64,000 nucleotides of DNA from positions 248,001 to 312,000 of the forward strand of contig NZ_LMCF01000012.1 in NCBI RefSeq assembly GCF_001623075.1, given 5' to 3'. The stretch is from Pseudovibrio sp. Ad37. GTDB lineage: Bacteria; Pseudomonadota; Alphaproteobacteria; Rhizobiales; Stappiaceae. Under the pieces are notes generated by a model, which saw only the letters and a program-made list of their open reading frames with translations, had not been told where the DNA came from and did no database searches. The position numbers and the translations under genes were made by a program. Below, piece by piece: positions 53,622 through 63,004 of this stretch (positions are counted from its first letter, which is position 1; each line of letters begins with the position of its first letter).

Positions 53622-56600
53622 ATGTCTCTACTACTCGATAAACTGAACTTCTTCGCAAAACAGGACACTGGTACCTTTGCAAACGGGCACGGTGTTACAA
53701 CCAATGAGAACCGAAACTGGGAAGACAGCTATCGAAAGCGATGGCAGTACGACAAAATCGTACGCTCGACCCATGGTGTGAATTGCACCGGTTCCTGTTC
53801 CTGGAAGATCTACGTCAAAGGCGGGATTGTCACTTGGGAAACCCAGCAAACGGATTATCCGCGTACGCGCCCGGACCTGCCAAACCATGAGCCACGGGGC
53901 TGTTCTCGTGGTGCCAGCTACAGCTGGTATATGTATTCCGCAAACCGGGTAAAACATCCACTCATTCGCTCCCGCCTCCTCAAGTTATGGCGCAACGAGC
54001 GGACAGTGAAATCACCGGTCGCTGCGTGGGCAGCCATTCAGGATGATCCTGCAAAGCGCGCAGATTACCTGAAAGTGCGCGGACACGGCGGTTTTGTGCG
54101 AGCCACTTGGGAAGAAGTCAACGAAATCATCGCAGCAGCCAACGCTTACACCGCGAAGAAATGGGGACCTGACCGTGTCGTTGGCTTCTCACCAATTCCG
54201 GCTATGTCCATGATTTCTTACGCAGCTGGAACCCGCTATCTGTCTTTGCTTGGCGGCACATGCATGTCGTTCTACGACTGGTACTGCGATTTGCCTCCTG
54301 CCTCACCACAAACATGGGGTGAGCAAACGGATGTGCCTGAATCCGCTGATTGGTACAATGCGGGCTTCCTGATGTTGTGGGGCTCCAATGTTCCCCAAAC
54401 GCGCACACCGGATGCGCACTTCTATACCGAGGTCCGCTACAAAGGCACCAAGTCAGTCGTGGTCTGTCCAGATTACTCCGAAGCGGCCAAGTTCTCGGAT
54501 CTCTGGCTCCATCCAAAGCAAGGCACTGATGCTGCTCTGGCGATGGCCATGGGCCATGTCATCCTGCGTGAATACCATTTAAACAGGCAGGCAAAATACT
54601 TCGAGGACTACTGCCGCAAATACTCGGACATGCCGTTGCTGGTTCGCCTCGTTAAAAAAGACGGCAAATACATCCCAGAACGCCTTCTGCGTGCTTCCGA
54701 ATTTGCGGACAAGCTGGGTGAAGAAAACAATCCGGAATGGAAAACTGTCGCTCTGGACCGTAAATCGAAGAAGATCGTGGTTCCACACGGTTCCATCGGG
54801 TTCCGTTGGGGTGAAAAAGGCAAGTGGAATCTGGAAGAGAGGGACGGCAAAGGCAAGGACACCGATCTGGCCATGTCGTTCCTCGATAAGGCCGACCATG
54901 ATGAGATTGCTGAAGTGGCCTTCCCATATTTCGGCAATCGCGAGCATGACCACTTTGCGGGAACCAACCATGAAAGCGTGATGCTACGCAAAGTCCCTGC
55001 GAAGAAAGTGAAACTGGCAGAAGGTGAAGCACTTGTTGCGTCTGTCTTCGACCTCTTCATTGCAAACTACGGTCTGGATCGCGGATTGGATGATCCAAAC
55101 TCTGCCAAGTCTTATGATGAGGAACTGCCTTACACACCAGCATGGGCAGAGAAAATCACAGGTGTTCCCAAGGACCATATCATCACGACAGCCCGTGAGT
55201 TTGCGACCAATGCCGAAAAGACCAACGGACGCTCCATGGTCATCCTAGGTGCTGGTCTGAACCACTGGTACCACATGGATATGAACTACCGCGGCATTAT
55301 CAATCTACTGGTGATGTGCGGCTGCGTTGGTCAATCCGGCGGTGGCTGGAGCCACTATGTTGGGCAGGAAAAACTCCGCCCACAAACCGGATGGACAGCA
55401 CTTGCCTTTGCGTTGGACTGGACGCGCCCACCACGGCATATGAACTCCACTTCGTTCTTCTATGCGCACACCGATCAATGGCGTTACGAAACGCTCAAGG
55501 TAGATGAAATCTTGTCGCCAACCGCCCCGGATGGGGATTGGGATGCATCACTGATCGATTACAACATTCGCGCAGAGCGCATGGGATGGTTGCCATCAGC
55601 ACCGCAACTTGAGACCAACTCGCTTCAAGTTGCCAAAGCGATAGAAGAGAGTGGCAAAGAAGCTAAAGACTACATTGCTGAGGAGTTGAAGTCTGGCGGC
55701 CTCAAACTGTCTTGTGAGGACCCCGACAACGAAGCCAATTGGCCGCGCAACCTGTTCGTCTGGCGCTCCAACCTGCTGGGGTCCTCCGGTAAAGGTCATG
55801 AATACTTCCTCCGCCATCTGCTCGGTACTGAGCATGGTGTACTTGGCAAAGACCTCGGTGAAGAAGGCCGTCAGCGTGCGAAAGAAGCTGTCTGGCATGA
55901 CAACGCACCGGAAGGCAAACTGGACTTGTTGGTCACGCTGGACTTCCGCATGTCAACGACAGCGGTCTATTCAGACATCGTACTGCCAACGGCTACATGG
56001 TACGAGAAAAACGACCTCAACACCTCGGATATGCACCCCTTCATTCATCCCCTCTCCAGTGCTGCTGATCCTGCATGGGAAGCCCGCAGTGACTGGGAGA
56101 TCTTCAAGGGTATTGCCAAGTCCTTCTCTGAGGTCTCACAAGAAGTTCTCGGCAAGGAAAAGGACGTCGTCCTTGTCCCGATCCTGCACGACACCGCTGG
56201 TGAAATCGCCCAGCCATTCGACGTAGCAGATTGGAAGAAGGGGGATATCGAACCGCAACCCGGCAAGACTATGCCAAACGTTGTGGTCGTCGAGCGCGAC
56301 TATCCAAACATCTACAAGCGCTTCACGGCTCTTGGTCCGCTGATGAGTAAACTTGGCAACGGTGGCAAAGGCATAAGCTGGAACACCGAGCACGAGGTAG
56401 ACCTCCTCAAAGGCCTGAATGGAGAGGTGCTTGAAGACGGGCCAACCAAAGGCTTGGCCAAGATCGAAACGGATATCGATGCAAGTGAAGTCGTCCTTTC
56501 TCTGGCCCCGGAAACCAACGGTGAAGTGGCTGTCAAAGCATGGGCTGCTCTTTCTGAGTTCACTGGCAGAGACCACACTCATCTGGCATTGCCGAAGGAA

Positions 56601-57371
56601 GAAGAGAAGATCCGCTTCCGCGATATTGTCGCCCAGCCACGAAAGATCATCTCTTCACCAACGTGGTCCGGTATTGAGTCAGAGCATGTTTGCTACAACG
56701 CAGGCTATACCAACGTGCATGAGCTGATCCCATGGCGCACCATCTCTGGTCGCCAGCAGCTCTATCAAGATCATCTCTGGATGCGAGCATTTGGCGAAGG
56801 CTTCTGCGTGTACAGGCCGCCGATAGACACCAAAGGCGTCAAACCGGTGATCGATGATAAGTCTCTCGGCAGAAAGCAGTTGGTGCTCAACTTTATCACC
56901 CCGCACCAGAAGTGGGGCATCCACTCCACATACACCGACAACCTGTTGATGCTCACGCTCAACCGTGGTGGTCCGGTAGTTTGGATCTCAGAGGTTGATG
57001 CGCAAAAAGCTGACATTGAAGACAATGACTGGGTCGAAGTCTTCAACATCAACGGTGCGCTTGTGGCGCGTGCGGTGGTCTCTCAGCGCATGAAAGAAGG
57101 CACGATCTACATGTATCACGCTCAGGAAAAGATCGTGAATACACCGGGATCAGAGCTCACCGGACAACGCGGCGGTATCCATAACTCGGTGACCAGAACC
57201 GTCACCAAACCAACACACATGATTGGTGGGTACGCGCAGCAATCCTACGGCTTCAATTACTATGGAACGGTTGGCTCCAACCGCGATGAGTTCGTTGTGG
57301 TTCACAAACTGGAAAAAGTGAACTGGATGGAAGAACCGCTGGATGACAGTGGTCAGGAGGCAGCAGAATGA
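53622..57371 (+). CDS. narG: Respiratory nitrate reductase alpha subunit NarG
   Basis: 1249 aa, the cytoplasmic molybdenum (bis-MGD) subunit that reduces nitrate to nitrite. The FS0 iron-sulfur ligands are His51, Cys55 and Cys59 (STHGVNCTGSCSW) and Cys94 (PRGCSRG). The molybdenum-coordinating aspartate is Asp223 in YDWYCDLPPASPQTWGEQT. Full family length with intact C-terminal dinucleotide-binding domain (WGIHSTYTDNLLMLTLNRGG). The stop overlaps the narH ATG. Confidence 0.98.
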   Translation: MSLLLDKLNFFAKQDTGTFANGHGVTTNENRNWEDSYRKRWQYDKIVRSTHGVNCTGSCSWKIYVKGGIVTWETQQTDYPRTRPDLPNHEPRGCSRGASYSWYMYSANRVKHPLIRSRLLKLWRNERTVKSPVAAWAAIQDDPAKRADYLKVRGHGGFVRATWEEVNEIIAAANAYTAKKWGPDRVVGFSPIPAMSMISYAAGTRYLSLLGGTCMSFYDWYCDLPPASPQTWGEQTDVPESADWYNAGFLMLWGSNVPQTRTPDAHFYTEVRYKGTKSVVVCPDYSEAAKFSDLWLHPKQGTDAALAMAMGHVILREYHLNRQAKYFEDYCRKYSDMPLLVRLVKKDGKYIPERLLRASEFADKLGEENNPEWKTVALDRKSKKIVVPHGSIGFRWGEKGKWNLEERDGKGKDTDLAMSFLDKADHDEIAEVAFPYFGNREHDHFAGTNHESVMLRKVPAKKVKLAEGEALVASVFDLFIANYGLDRGLDDPNSAKSYDEELPYTPAWAEKITGVPKDHIITTAREFATNAEKTNGRSMVILGAGLNHWYHMDMNYRGIINLLVMCGCVGQSGGGWSHYVGQEKLRPQTGWTALAFALDWTRPPRHMNSTSFFYAHTDQWRYETLKVDEILSPTAPDGDWDASLIDYNIRAERMGWLPSAPQLETNSLQVAKAIEESGKEAKDYIAEELKSGGLKLSCEDPDNEANWPRNLFVWRSNLLGSSGKGHEYFLRHLLGTEHGVLGKDLGEEGRQRAKEAVWHDNAPEGKLDLLVTLDFRMSTTAVYSDIVLPTATWYEKNDLNTSDMHPFIHPLSSAADPAWEARSDWEIFKGIAKSFSEVSQEVLGKEKDVVLVPILHDTAGEIAQPFDVADWKKGDIEPQPGKTMPNVVVVERDYPNIYKRFTALGPLMSKLGNGGKGISWNTEHEVDLLKGLNGEVLEDGPTKGLAKIETDIDASEVVLSLAPETNGEVAVKAWAALSEFTGRDHTHLALPKEEEKIRFRDIVAQPRKIISSPTWSGIESEHVCYNAGYTNVHELIPWRTISGRQQLYQDHLWMRAFGEGFCVYRPPIDTKGVKPVIDDKSLGRKQLVLNFITPHQKWGIHSTYTDNLLMLTLNRGGPVVWISEVDAQKADIEDNDWVEVFNINGALVARAVVSQRMKEGTIYMYHAQEKIVNTPGSELTGQRGGIHNSVTRTVTKPTHMIGGYAQQSYGFNYYGTVGSNRDEFVVVHKLEKVNWMEEPLDDSGQEAAE

Positions 57372-58909
57372 AAGTCCGCGCACAAGTCGGAATGGTGCTG
57401 AATCTGGATAAATGCATTGGCTGCCACACCTGTTCAGTGACCTGTAAAAACGTTTGGACCAACCGAGAAGGCGTTGAATACGCCTGGTTCAACAACGTGG
57501 AAACCAAACCCGGTATTGGTTATCCCAAAGACTGGGAAAACCAAAAGAAATGGAACGGTGGCTGGGTTCGCAAACGCAATGGCAAGATCATTCCCAAGAT
57601 GGGTGCCAAATGGCGCATTCTGGCGAAGATCTTTGCAAACCCTGACCTGCCAGAAATCGACGACTACTACGAGCCGTTTGATTATGATTACGAGCACCTG
57701 CAGGGTGCTCCTGAAAGTGCTCAGTTCCCAACAGCCCGCCCAAAATCAGCGATCACTGGCGAACGTATCGAAAAAATTGAATGGGGACCAAACTGGGAAG
57801 AAATTCTCGGTGGTGAGTTCTCCAAGCGCTCAAAGGATTACAACTTTGAGGGCATCGAGAAGGAAATCTATGGCGAGTTCGAAAACACTTTCATGATGTA
57901 CCTGCCACGCCTTTGTGAGCATTGCCTCAACCCAACATGTGTTGCTGCCTGTCCATCAGGTGCCATCTACAAGCGTGAAGATGACGGAATCGTCCTGATC
58001 GATCAGGAAAAATGCCGTGGCTGGCGCATGTGCGTTTCTGGCTGTCCTTACAAGAAGATCTACTTCAACTGGTCCTCTGGCAAATCAGAAAAATGCATCT
58101 TCTGCTATCCACGCATCGAGTCAGGGCAGCCTACAGTCTGTTCAGAAACCTGTGTGGGCCGCATCCGATATCTGGGTGTGATCCTGTACGATGCGGATAA
58201 GATCGAAGAAGCAGCCTCAACCAAGGATGAGAAGGACCTCTACGAAGAGCAACTGAAGGTCTTCCTTGATCCGCATGATCCAAAGGTAATCGAACAGGCC
58301 CGTAAAGATGGTGTTCCAGAGGATTGGCTCAAGGCTGCCAAGGCATCGCCGATCTATAAGATGGCGATCAACTGGAAAGTGGCTTTCCCACTTCACCCGG
58401 AATACCGCACACTGCCAATGGTTTGGTACATTCCACCTCTCTCCCCAATCCAGTCAGCCGCAGAGGCTGGTAAGATCGGTTGGGATGGTGACCTGCCGGA
58501 CGTCCGCTCAATGCGCATTCCGGTCCGCTATCTCTCCAACCTCCTCACAGCAGGCAAGGATGAGCCTGTCGTCACAGCGTTGGAGCGGATGCTCGCCATG
58601 CGCTCTTACATGCGCTCCAAGTCAGTTGATGGCGTAGTCAATGAAGCTATTGCTGAACGAGTTGGGCTGACTTCTGAGTTGATTGAAGACATGTACAAGA
58701 TCATGGCGATAGCCAACTACGAGGACCGCTTCGTCATCCCAACCACACACCGTGAAGTTTCCGAGGATGCCTACGATGTTCGTGGCTCCTGCGGTTTTTC
58801 CTTCGGCAATGGTTGTTCTGGCGGCAGTGATGGAACCGACCTGTTCGGTGGTTCCCGCAAGAAAACCGTCGAAACACCAACGGATATATTTAAGGAGATG
58901 CGCGGATGA
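57368..58909 (+). CDS. narH: Respiratory nitrate reductase beta subunit NarH
   Basis: 513 aa electron-transfer subunit with four iron-sulfur clusters. Cluster ligands are seen in CIGCHTCSVTCKNVW (near the N-terminus), CEHCLNPTCVAACPSG, CRGWRMCVSGCPYKK and CIFCYPRIESGQPTVC. The tryptophan in place of one cysteine in CRGW is the mark of the 3Fe-4S cluster of NarH. ATGA overlaps on both sides. Confidence 0.98.
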   Translation: MKVRAQVGMVLNLDKCIGCHTCSVTCKNVWTNREGVEYAWFNNVETKPGIGYPKDWENQKKWNGGWVRKRNGKIIPKMGAKWRILAKIFANPDLPEIDDYYEPFDYDYEHLQGAPESAQFPTARPKSAITGERIEKIEWGPNWEEILGGEFSKRSKDYNFEGIEKEIYGEFENTFMMYLPRLCEHCLNPTCVAACPSGAIYKREDDGIVLIDQEKCRGWRMCVSGCPYKKIYFNWSSGKSEKCIFCYPRIESGQPTVCSETCVGRIRYLGVILYDADKIEEAASTKDEKDLYEEQLKVFLDPHDPKVIEQARKDGVPEDWLKAAKASPIYKMAINWKVAFPLHPEYRTLPMVWYIPPLSPIQSAAEAGKIGWDGDLPDVRSMRIPVRYLSNLLTAGKDEPVVTALERMLAMRSYMRSKSVDGVVNEAIAERVGLTSELIEDMYKIMAIANYEDRFVIPTTHREVSEDAYDVRGSCGFSFGNGCSGGSDGTDLFGGSRKKTVETPTDIFKEMRG

Positions 58910-59628
58910 TCGTCTCCTTAAAAATCCTCTCGCTCTTGCTCAACTACCCGACGCAAGAACTGCTAGATGACCTGCTAGCGCTGAAAAAAGCAATAAACTC
59001 AGATCGCTTGCTCTCTGCAAAAGGCCAGAAAATGATCTGCACTCTTTGCGATGATATGGCTGGTAAAGATCTTTATGAGGTGCAGGAGCGATACGTGTTC
59101 CTGTTTGATCGGACCCGCTCACATTCATTGCACCTGTTTGAGCATGTGCATGGTGAGAGTAGGGATCGCGGACAAGCACTCGTCGATCTGCGTGAGATGT
59201 ACCTGACAAACGGTTTCGCGGTAGAGACCACGGAACTACCAGACTACATCCCATTGTTCCTCGAATATCTGGCGCATCAGCCTTTTACAGAGGCACAGGA
59301 ACTGCTTGGTCAGACAGCTCATATCTTTGAGGCCCTTCGTTTGCGTCTAAAAAAGAAGGGCTCAATCTATGCCAATGCGTTTGGGACCGTTGCTGAAATC
59401 AGCAAAGCGTCACCTTCCAAGGAGCTCCTTTCCAATATTCTTGCAGAGCCCGAAGATGATCCAAATGATCTCGAAGCCATGGACCGCATTTGGCAGGAAG
59501 AGGTCGTCAAGTTCGGTGGCAATGCAGGAGAGGGCAGTTGCGGCCCTGATCGCTTAAGAATGCAAATGAGAGCTGCGGACAGACGCCCGCCTGATGCCAC
59601 GACTCAGAACACTCAAGGGGAGAACTAG
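58906..59628 (+). CDS. narJ: Nitrate reductase assembly chaperone NarJ
   Basis: 240 aa TorD/DmsD-like helical chaperone that holds apo-NarG and helps insert the molybdenum cofactor; not part of the final enzyme. The signature YVFLFDRTRSHSLHLFEHVHGESRDRG is intact and ADYIPLFLEYLA-type segment is present as LPDYIPLFLEYLA. Coupled to narH by ATGA. The C-terminal tail (MQMRAADRRPPDATTQ) is polar. Confidence 0.95.
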   Translation: MIVSLKILSLLLNYPTQELLDDLLALKKAINSDRLLSAKGQKMICTLCDDMAGKDLYEVQERYVFLFDRTRSHSLHLFEHVHGESRDRGQALVDLREMYLTNGFAVETTELPDYIPLFLEYLAHQPFTEAQELLGQTAHIFEALRLRLKKKGSIYANAFGTVAEISKASPSKELLSNILAEPEDDPNDLEAMDRIWQEEVVKFGGNAGEGSCGPDRLRMQMRAADRRPPDATTQNTQGEN

Positions 59629-59630
59629 AA

Positions 59631-60344
59631 ATGTCTGGCTTCTTCAACACGTTGTTCTTCGGAATATATCCGTACATCGCCCTCTCGGTTTTGATTGTAG
59701 GCACAATCATCCGTTATGACCGCGAGCCTTACAGCTGGCGTGCTGGTTCAAGCCAGCTCCTGCGCCGCAAGCAGTTGGTCTGGGGTTCAGTGCTCTTTCA
59801 TGTGGGGGTGCTGATCATCTTCTTTGGCCACTTGGTTGGGTTGCTAACCCCAATAGTCCTGTTCGAACTGGTGGGCATCAGTCACGGTGCTAAGCAGGTT
59901 CTTGCTGTCGTCGTCGGTGGTATTGCTGGTCTGATGGCGATTGTTGGCGCAGGAATGCTCATTCATCGTCGCTTGTATGATGCGCGTGTACGAGCAGTCT
60001 CCAGCACCATGGACACCTTCATTATATGTCTGCTGGGCTTTCAGTTGCTTCTGGGTCTTGGAACTATACCTGTTTCCCTCATGCATTTGGACGGTGAGGA
60101 AATGGTCAAATTCATGAGCTGGGCACAAGGCATCTTTACGTTCCGTGGTGATGCAGCAAGCTATGTCGTTGATGCTTCATGGATCTTCAAGTTGCACCTG
60201 TTCGTGGGGCTGACGATCCTGCTCATCTTCCCGTTTACACGCTTGGTGCATATGCTCAGCGTCCCGGCAAGATACTTGTGGCGTCCCGGTTACCAGATCG
60301 TGCGTGAGCGCAACTCCACTAATTCACGCCATCCTGCTGAGTGA
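59631..60344 (+). CDS. narI: Nitrate reductase gamma subunit NarI
   Basis: 237 aa cytochrome b subunit with five membrane helices that oxidises quinol at the periplasmic side and passes electrons to NarH. Heme-ligand histidines fall in FHVGVLIIFFGHLVGL and in the later helices (FKLHLFVGLTILL; FTRLVHMLS). A good GGGGAG site lies upstream; the ATG is 2 bp after the narJ stop. Confidence 0.97.
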   Translation: MSGFFNTLFFGIYPYIALSVLIVGTIIRYDREPYSWRAGSSQLLRRKQLVWGSVLFHVGVLIIFFGHLVGLLTPIVLFELVGISHGAKQVLAVVVGGIAGLMAIVGAGMLIHRRLYDARVRAVSSTMDTFIICLLGFQLLLGLGTIPVSLMHLDGEEMVKFMSWAQGIFTFRGDAASYVVDASWIFKLHLFVGLTILLIFPFTRLVHMLSVPARYLWRPGYQIVRERNSTNSRHPAE

Positions 60345-60350
60345 GGTGAA

Positions 60351-61238
60351 ATGGCCAATCTCTATACCAATCCAAATCTGAATGAAGGTGCTCAGGCAGA
60401 TGTAGATCTGCCGAGCACCAAAGTGCCGCCCAAGAGCAAACCGATCATCACGGATGTGTCGGTCAACGGGGTCCAAATCTCAGAGCAAGACATTCTGGCA
60501 GAGGCCCAAAACCATCCGGCTGAGAACCCAGGTCAGGCGGTGCAAGCTGCCGCGAGAGCGTTAGTTGTCCGAGAACTGTTGTTGCAGCAAGCCAAGGCCT
60601 TAAACATTGAGGCTGCACCAGAACAGATGGATGACGGAAGTGAGACACCTGAAGATGCAGCGATCAGAGAACTGATTGAGCAGGAGGTCGAGATCCCGTC
60701 AGCCTCAACAGATGAGTGCCAGCGCTACTACGAAAACAACAGGACACGCTTCAGTTCAGAGCCAATCTATGAAGCCAGTCATATCCTGTTTGCAGCTGGG
60801 TCAGATCAACACACTGCCCGCAGCATCGCCAAAGCGCGAGCTCACGATGTAATCAAACTGCTACAGGATAAACCAGAGGCATTTGCCGATCTGGCGCTGG
60901 AGTACTCCGCTTGTCCCTCAAAAGAAACCGGCGGAAATCTGGGACAACTGACAAAGGGAAGTACAGTTACAGAGTTTGAAAAAGCACTCCAATCGATGCA
61001 AGCAGGCCAGATGACAGGTGAACCTGTTGAGACCAAGTTCGGCTACCACATCATTTTCCTGAACAGGAAGATTGAGGGAAATACCCTGCCATTCGAGCAT
61101 GTTGAGGAAACCATCAGAGCATGGTTGGAAGCGGCAAGCTGGTCCAAAGCAGTGTCTCAATACATCACTATCCTGGCAGGGTCTGCTGAGATAAAAGGTA
61201 TTGATTTACTTGGTTCTGACAGCCCGTTGGTTCAGTAA
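60351..61238 (+). CDS. PpiC-type peptidyl-prolyl isomerase (parvulin)
   Basis: 295 aa. The parvulin domain covers about residues 138-245 (EASHILFAAGSDQH, AFADLALEYSACPSKETGGNLGQL, ETKFGYHIIFL), preceded by a helical SurA/NifM-like region. There is no signal peptide, so it should act in the cytoplasm. It starts 6 bp after narI, and parvulins recur at this place in nar operons, where a role in folding NarG or NarH is assumed but not shown here. Confidence 0.9.
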   Translation: MANLYTNPNLNEGAQADVDLPSTKVPPKSKPIITDVSVNGVQISEQDILAEAQNHPAENPGQAVQAAARALVVRELLLQQAKALNIEAAPEQMDDGSETPEDAAIRELIEQEVEIPSASTDECQRYYENNRTRFSSEPIYEASHILFAAGSDQHTARSIAKARAHDVIKLLQDKPEAFADLALEYSACPSKETGGNLGQLTKGSTVTEFEKALQSMQAGQMTGEPVETKFGYHIIFLNRKIEGNTLPFEHVEETIRAWLEAASWSKAVSQYITILAGSAEIKGIDLLGSDSPLVQ

Positions 61239-61401
61239 AATTGTAAGTACTTAGCGACGAGTACCTGCTCTTTTATCGATAAACTTGGATAAGCAGTAAG
61301 CTATTGATCTCCGGTATTTTCTCCTTCCTTAAATGTGATTAGGGTTATTTCTGGAGTTCTTCCCGTGATGTTCTCGGGATCCTGTGTTCTGGAGAAAAAC
61401 A

Positions 61402-62394
61402 ATGTCGAAACTGAACTGGGGCTTTCTCGGAACAAGCTTCATCTCGCTGACAATGGCAGACGCTATACAAGCGGAAGGAGCGACGCGGATACATTCCGTG
61501 GCAGGCCGGTCAGAAGTGCCTCTGAAAGTCTTCGCAGAAAAGTACGATGTTGAGCATACGTTTGATGACTTCAACGAGCTGATTGAAGACGAAGCCGTTG
61601 ATATCATTTACATCGCTCTCCCAAACCACATTCACCATGAGTATGTGATCAAGGCAGCAAATGCGGGGAAAGCAATCCTTTGCGAAAAGTCGCTGTCTAT
61701 CGACATGGAAAAAACCGATCAGGCGCTGAAAGCGGTTGCTGAGAACGGTGTGTTCTTCGTGGAAGGGCTGATGTACCTGAACCACCCGTTTGCAGCTGCT
61801 ATTCGCGATGTGGTTGCCTCTGGTGAGTTGGGTGAGATCCAGTCGATTACAGCTCAGTACTGCGCGTCAATTGCTAGGTTCGTGAACCCACACAGCAAGG
61901 GGGCACTTTATAACCTTGGTTGCTATCCGACCTCGCTGATGCATCTGCTGTTACAGACTGCATTCCCGACCCATATCTTTGATAATTATAACATATCGGC
62001 AATGGGCCGGCGCGGTGCTGATGGGAACATTTGCGAGTCTGCAGCGACGTTGCGGTTGAATAACGGTGTGGTTTGCCAGCTTCACACGGCGGAAGACTAC
62101 GGTCTGCATGCTGGTTTCACAGTGCTTGGCTCCAAGGCAAGTCTGGTGTTGAATTCCAACCCATGGCTACCAGAAGCTGAGGGGAATATCTTCACAGTTA
62201 CCCCCTACGAAAAGCCGGGAGATACGCGCACAGTTACGGCAAACGGCAACGCCTTTATTTATCAGATCAGAGCGATCCGTGAAGCGATCGAAGCTGGCAA
62301 CAAGGCGCTGGAAAGTCCAGCCCCGAGTGTTGAGGACAGCCGTCAGATCATGCAGATCCTGACCGACTGGGAAGCAGCAACCGTGACTGCCTGA
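61402..62394 (+). CDS. Gfo/Idh/MocA family oxidoreductase (second copy)
   Basis: 330 aa from the ATG at 61402, with GGAG 8 nt upstream. The Rossmann start NWGFLGTSFISLTMADAI is at residue 4; the catalytic loop is CEKSLSI, where serine follows the lysine instead of the usual proline. The C-terminal sheet is normal in length. It is closer to the dihydrodiol/sugar dehydrogenase branch than the copy at 45.2 kb; the substrate is unknown. It lies 163 bp after the nar operon and is probably separate from it. Confidence 0.88.
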   Translation: MSKLNWGFLGTSFISLTMADAIQAEGATRIHSVAGRSEVPLKVFAEKYDVEHTFDDFNELIEDEAVDIIYIALPNHIHHEYVIKAANAGKAILCEKSLSIDMEKTDQALKAVAENGVFFVEGLMYLNHPFAAAIRDVVASGELGEIQSITAQYCASIARFVNPHSKGALYNLGCYPTSLMHLLLQTAFPTHIFDNYNISAMGRRGADGNICESAATLRLNNGVVCQLHTAEDYGLHAGFTVLGSKASLVLNSNPWLPEAEGNIFTVTPYEKPGDTRTVTANGNAFIYQIRAIREAIEAGNKALESPAPSVEDSRQIMQILTDWEAATVTA

Positions 62395-63004
62395 GTGACA
62401 TGATATTGCAATATGAGGGGTGCGATTGCACTCCTCTGAGCAGCCTGCGAGGGTCGCTAAAATGATCGCAAATACAACAATTCCCAAATTTTTCTCAGTG
62501 ATTCGTTGAGACCCGCATTGCCTGCTCTATAAGCTGCAAGCGTCAATTCCTGCATGAAATCAGCTTGCTACGTGGATGCAATTTGGGAAATCAGAGCAAT
62601 CATTAAGCGTTGTGTGCTATTTTTCAATCCACGCAAAATATTACAAAATAATATTGATTGAAATTATTTGACCGAAAAGTAAAATTTCATAATGTTGCTT
62701 CGATTCGAGTGTTTTATCGTCACTTGGCTCAATCCACAGCTATATAGTGGTCCAATAATATTTATACAGTCGATAAATAGCTGAATACCATAAGAAAAAT
62801 ACTGTGTGATCTGCATTAATTTACGTGCCGTCACGCAAAAAATACTTCTGGGGCATCTAGTCATTAGCCGCTTTGTTTCGTATACAGCCATTTTTAATGC
62901 CTTCGTCCTGCTCAGGACCTTTTCACTTAAAATGCGAGATAGGGCAGATTGCGGCTGCAGTCTGATCTGCAGCCCTGCACAATTATTGATTTCAGGGGGT
63001 GTGC
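62395..63004. other. Long intergenic region before the BMP gene
   Basis: 610 bases, AT-rich in the middle. A 144-codon frame on the minus strand overlaps the start of the next gene and has no family features. Close to the end is a perfect stem-loop GGCTGCAG/CTGCAGCC (62953-62974, 6-nt loop), 31 bp before the BMP ATG, which may be a leader or operator element. Confidence 0.45.
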
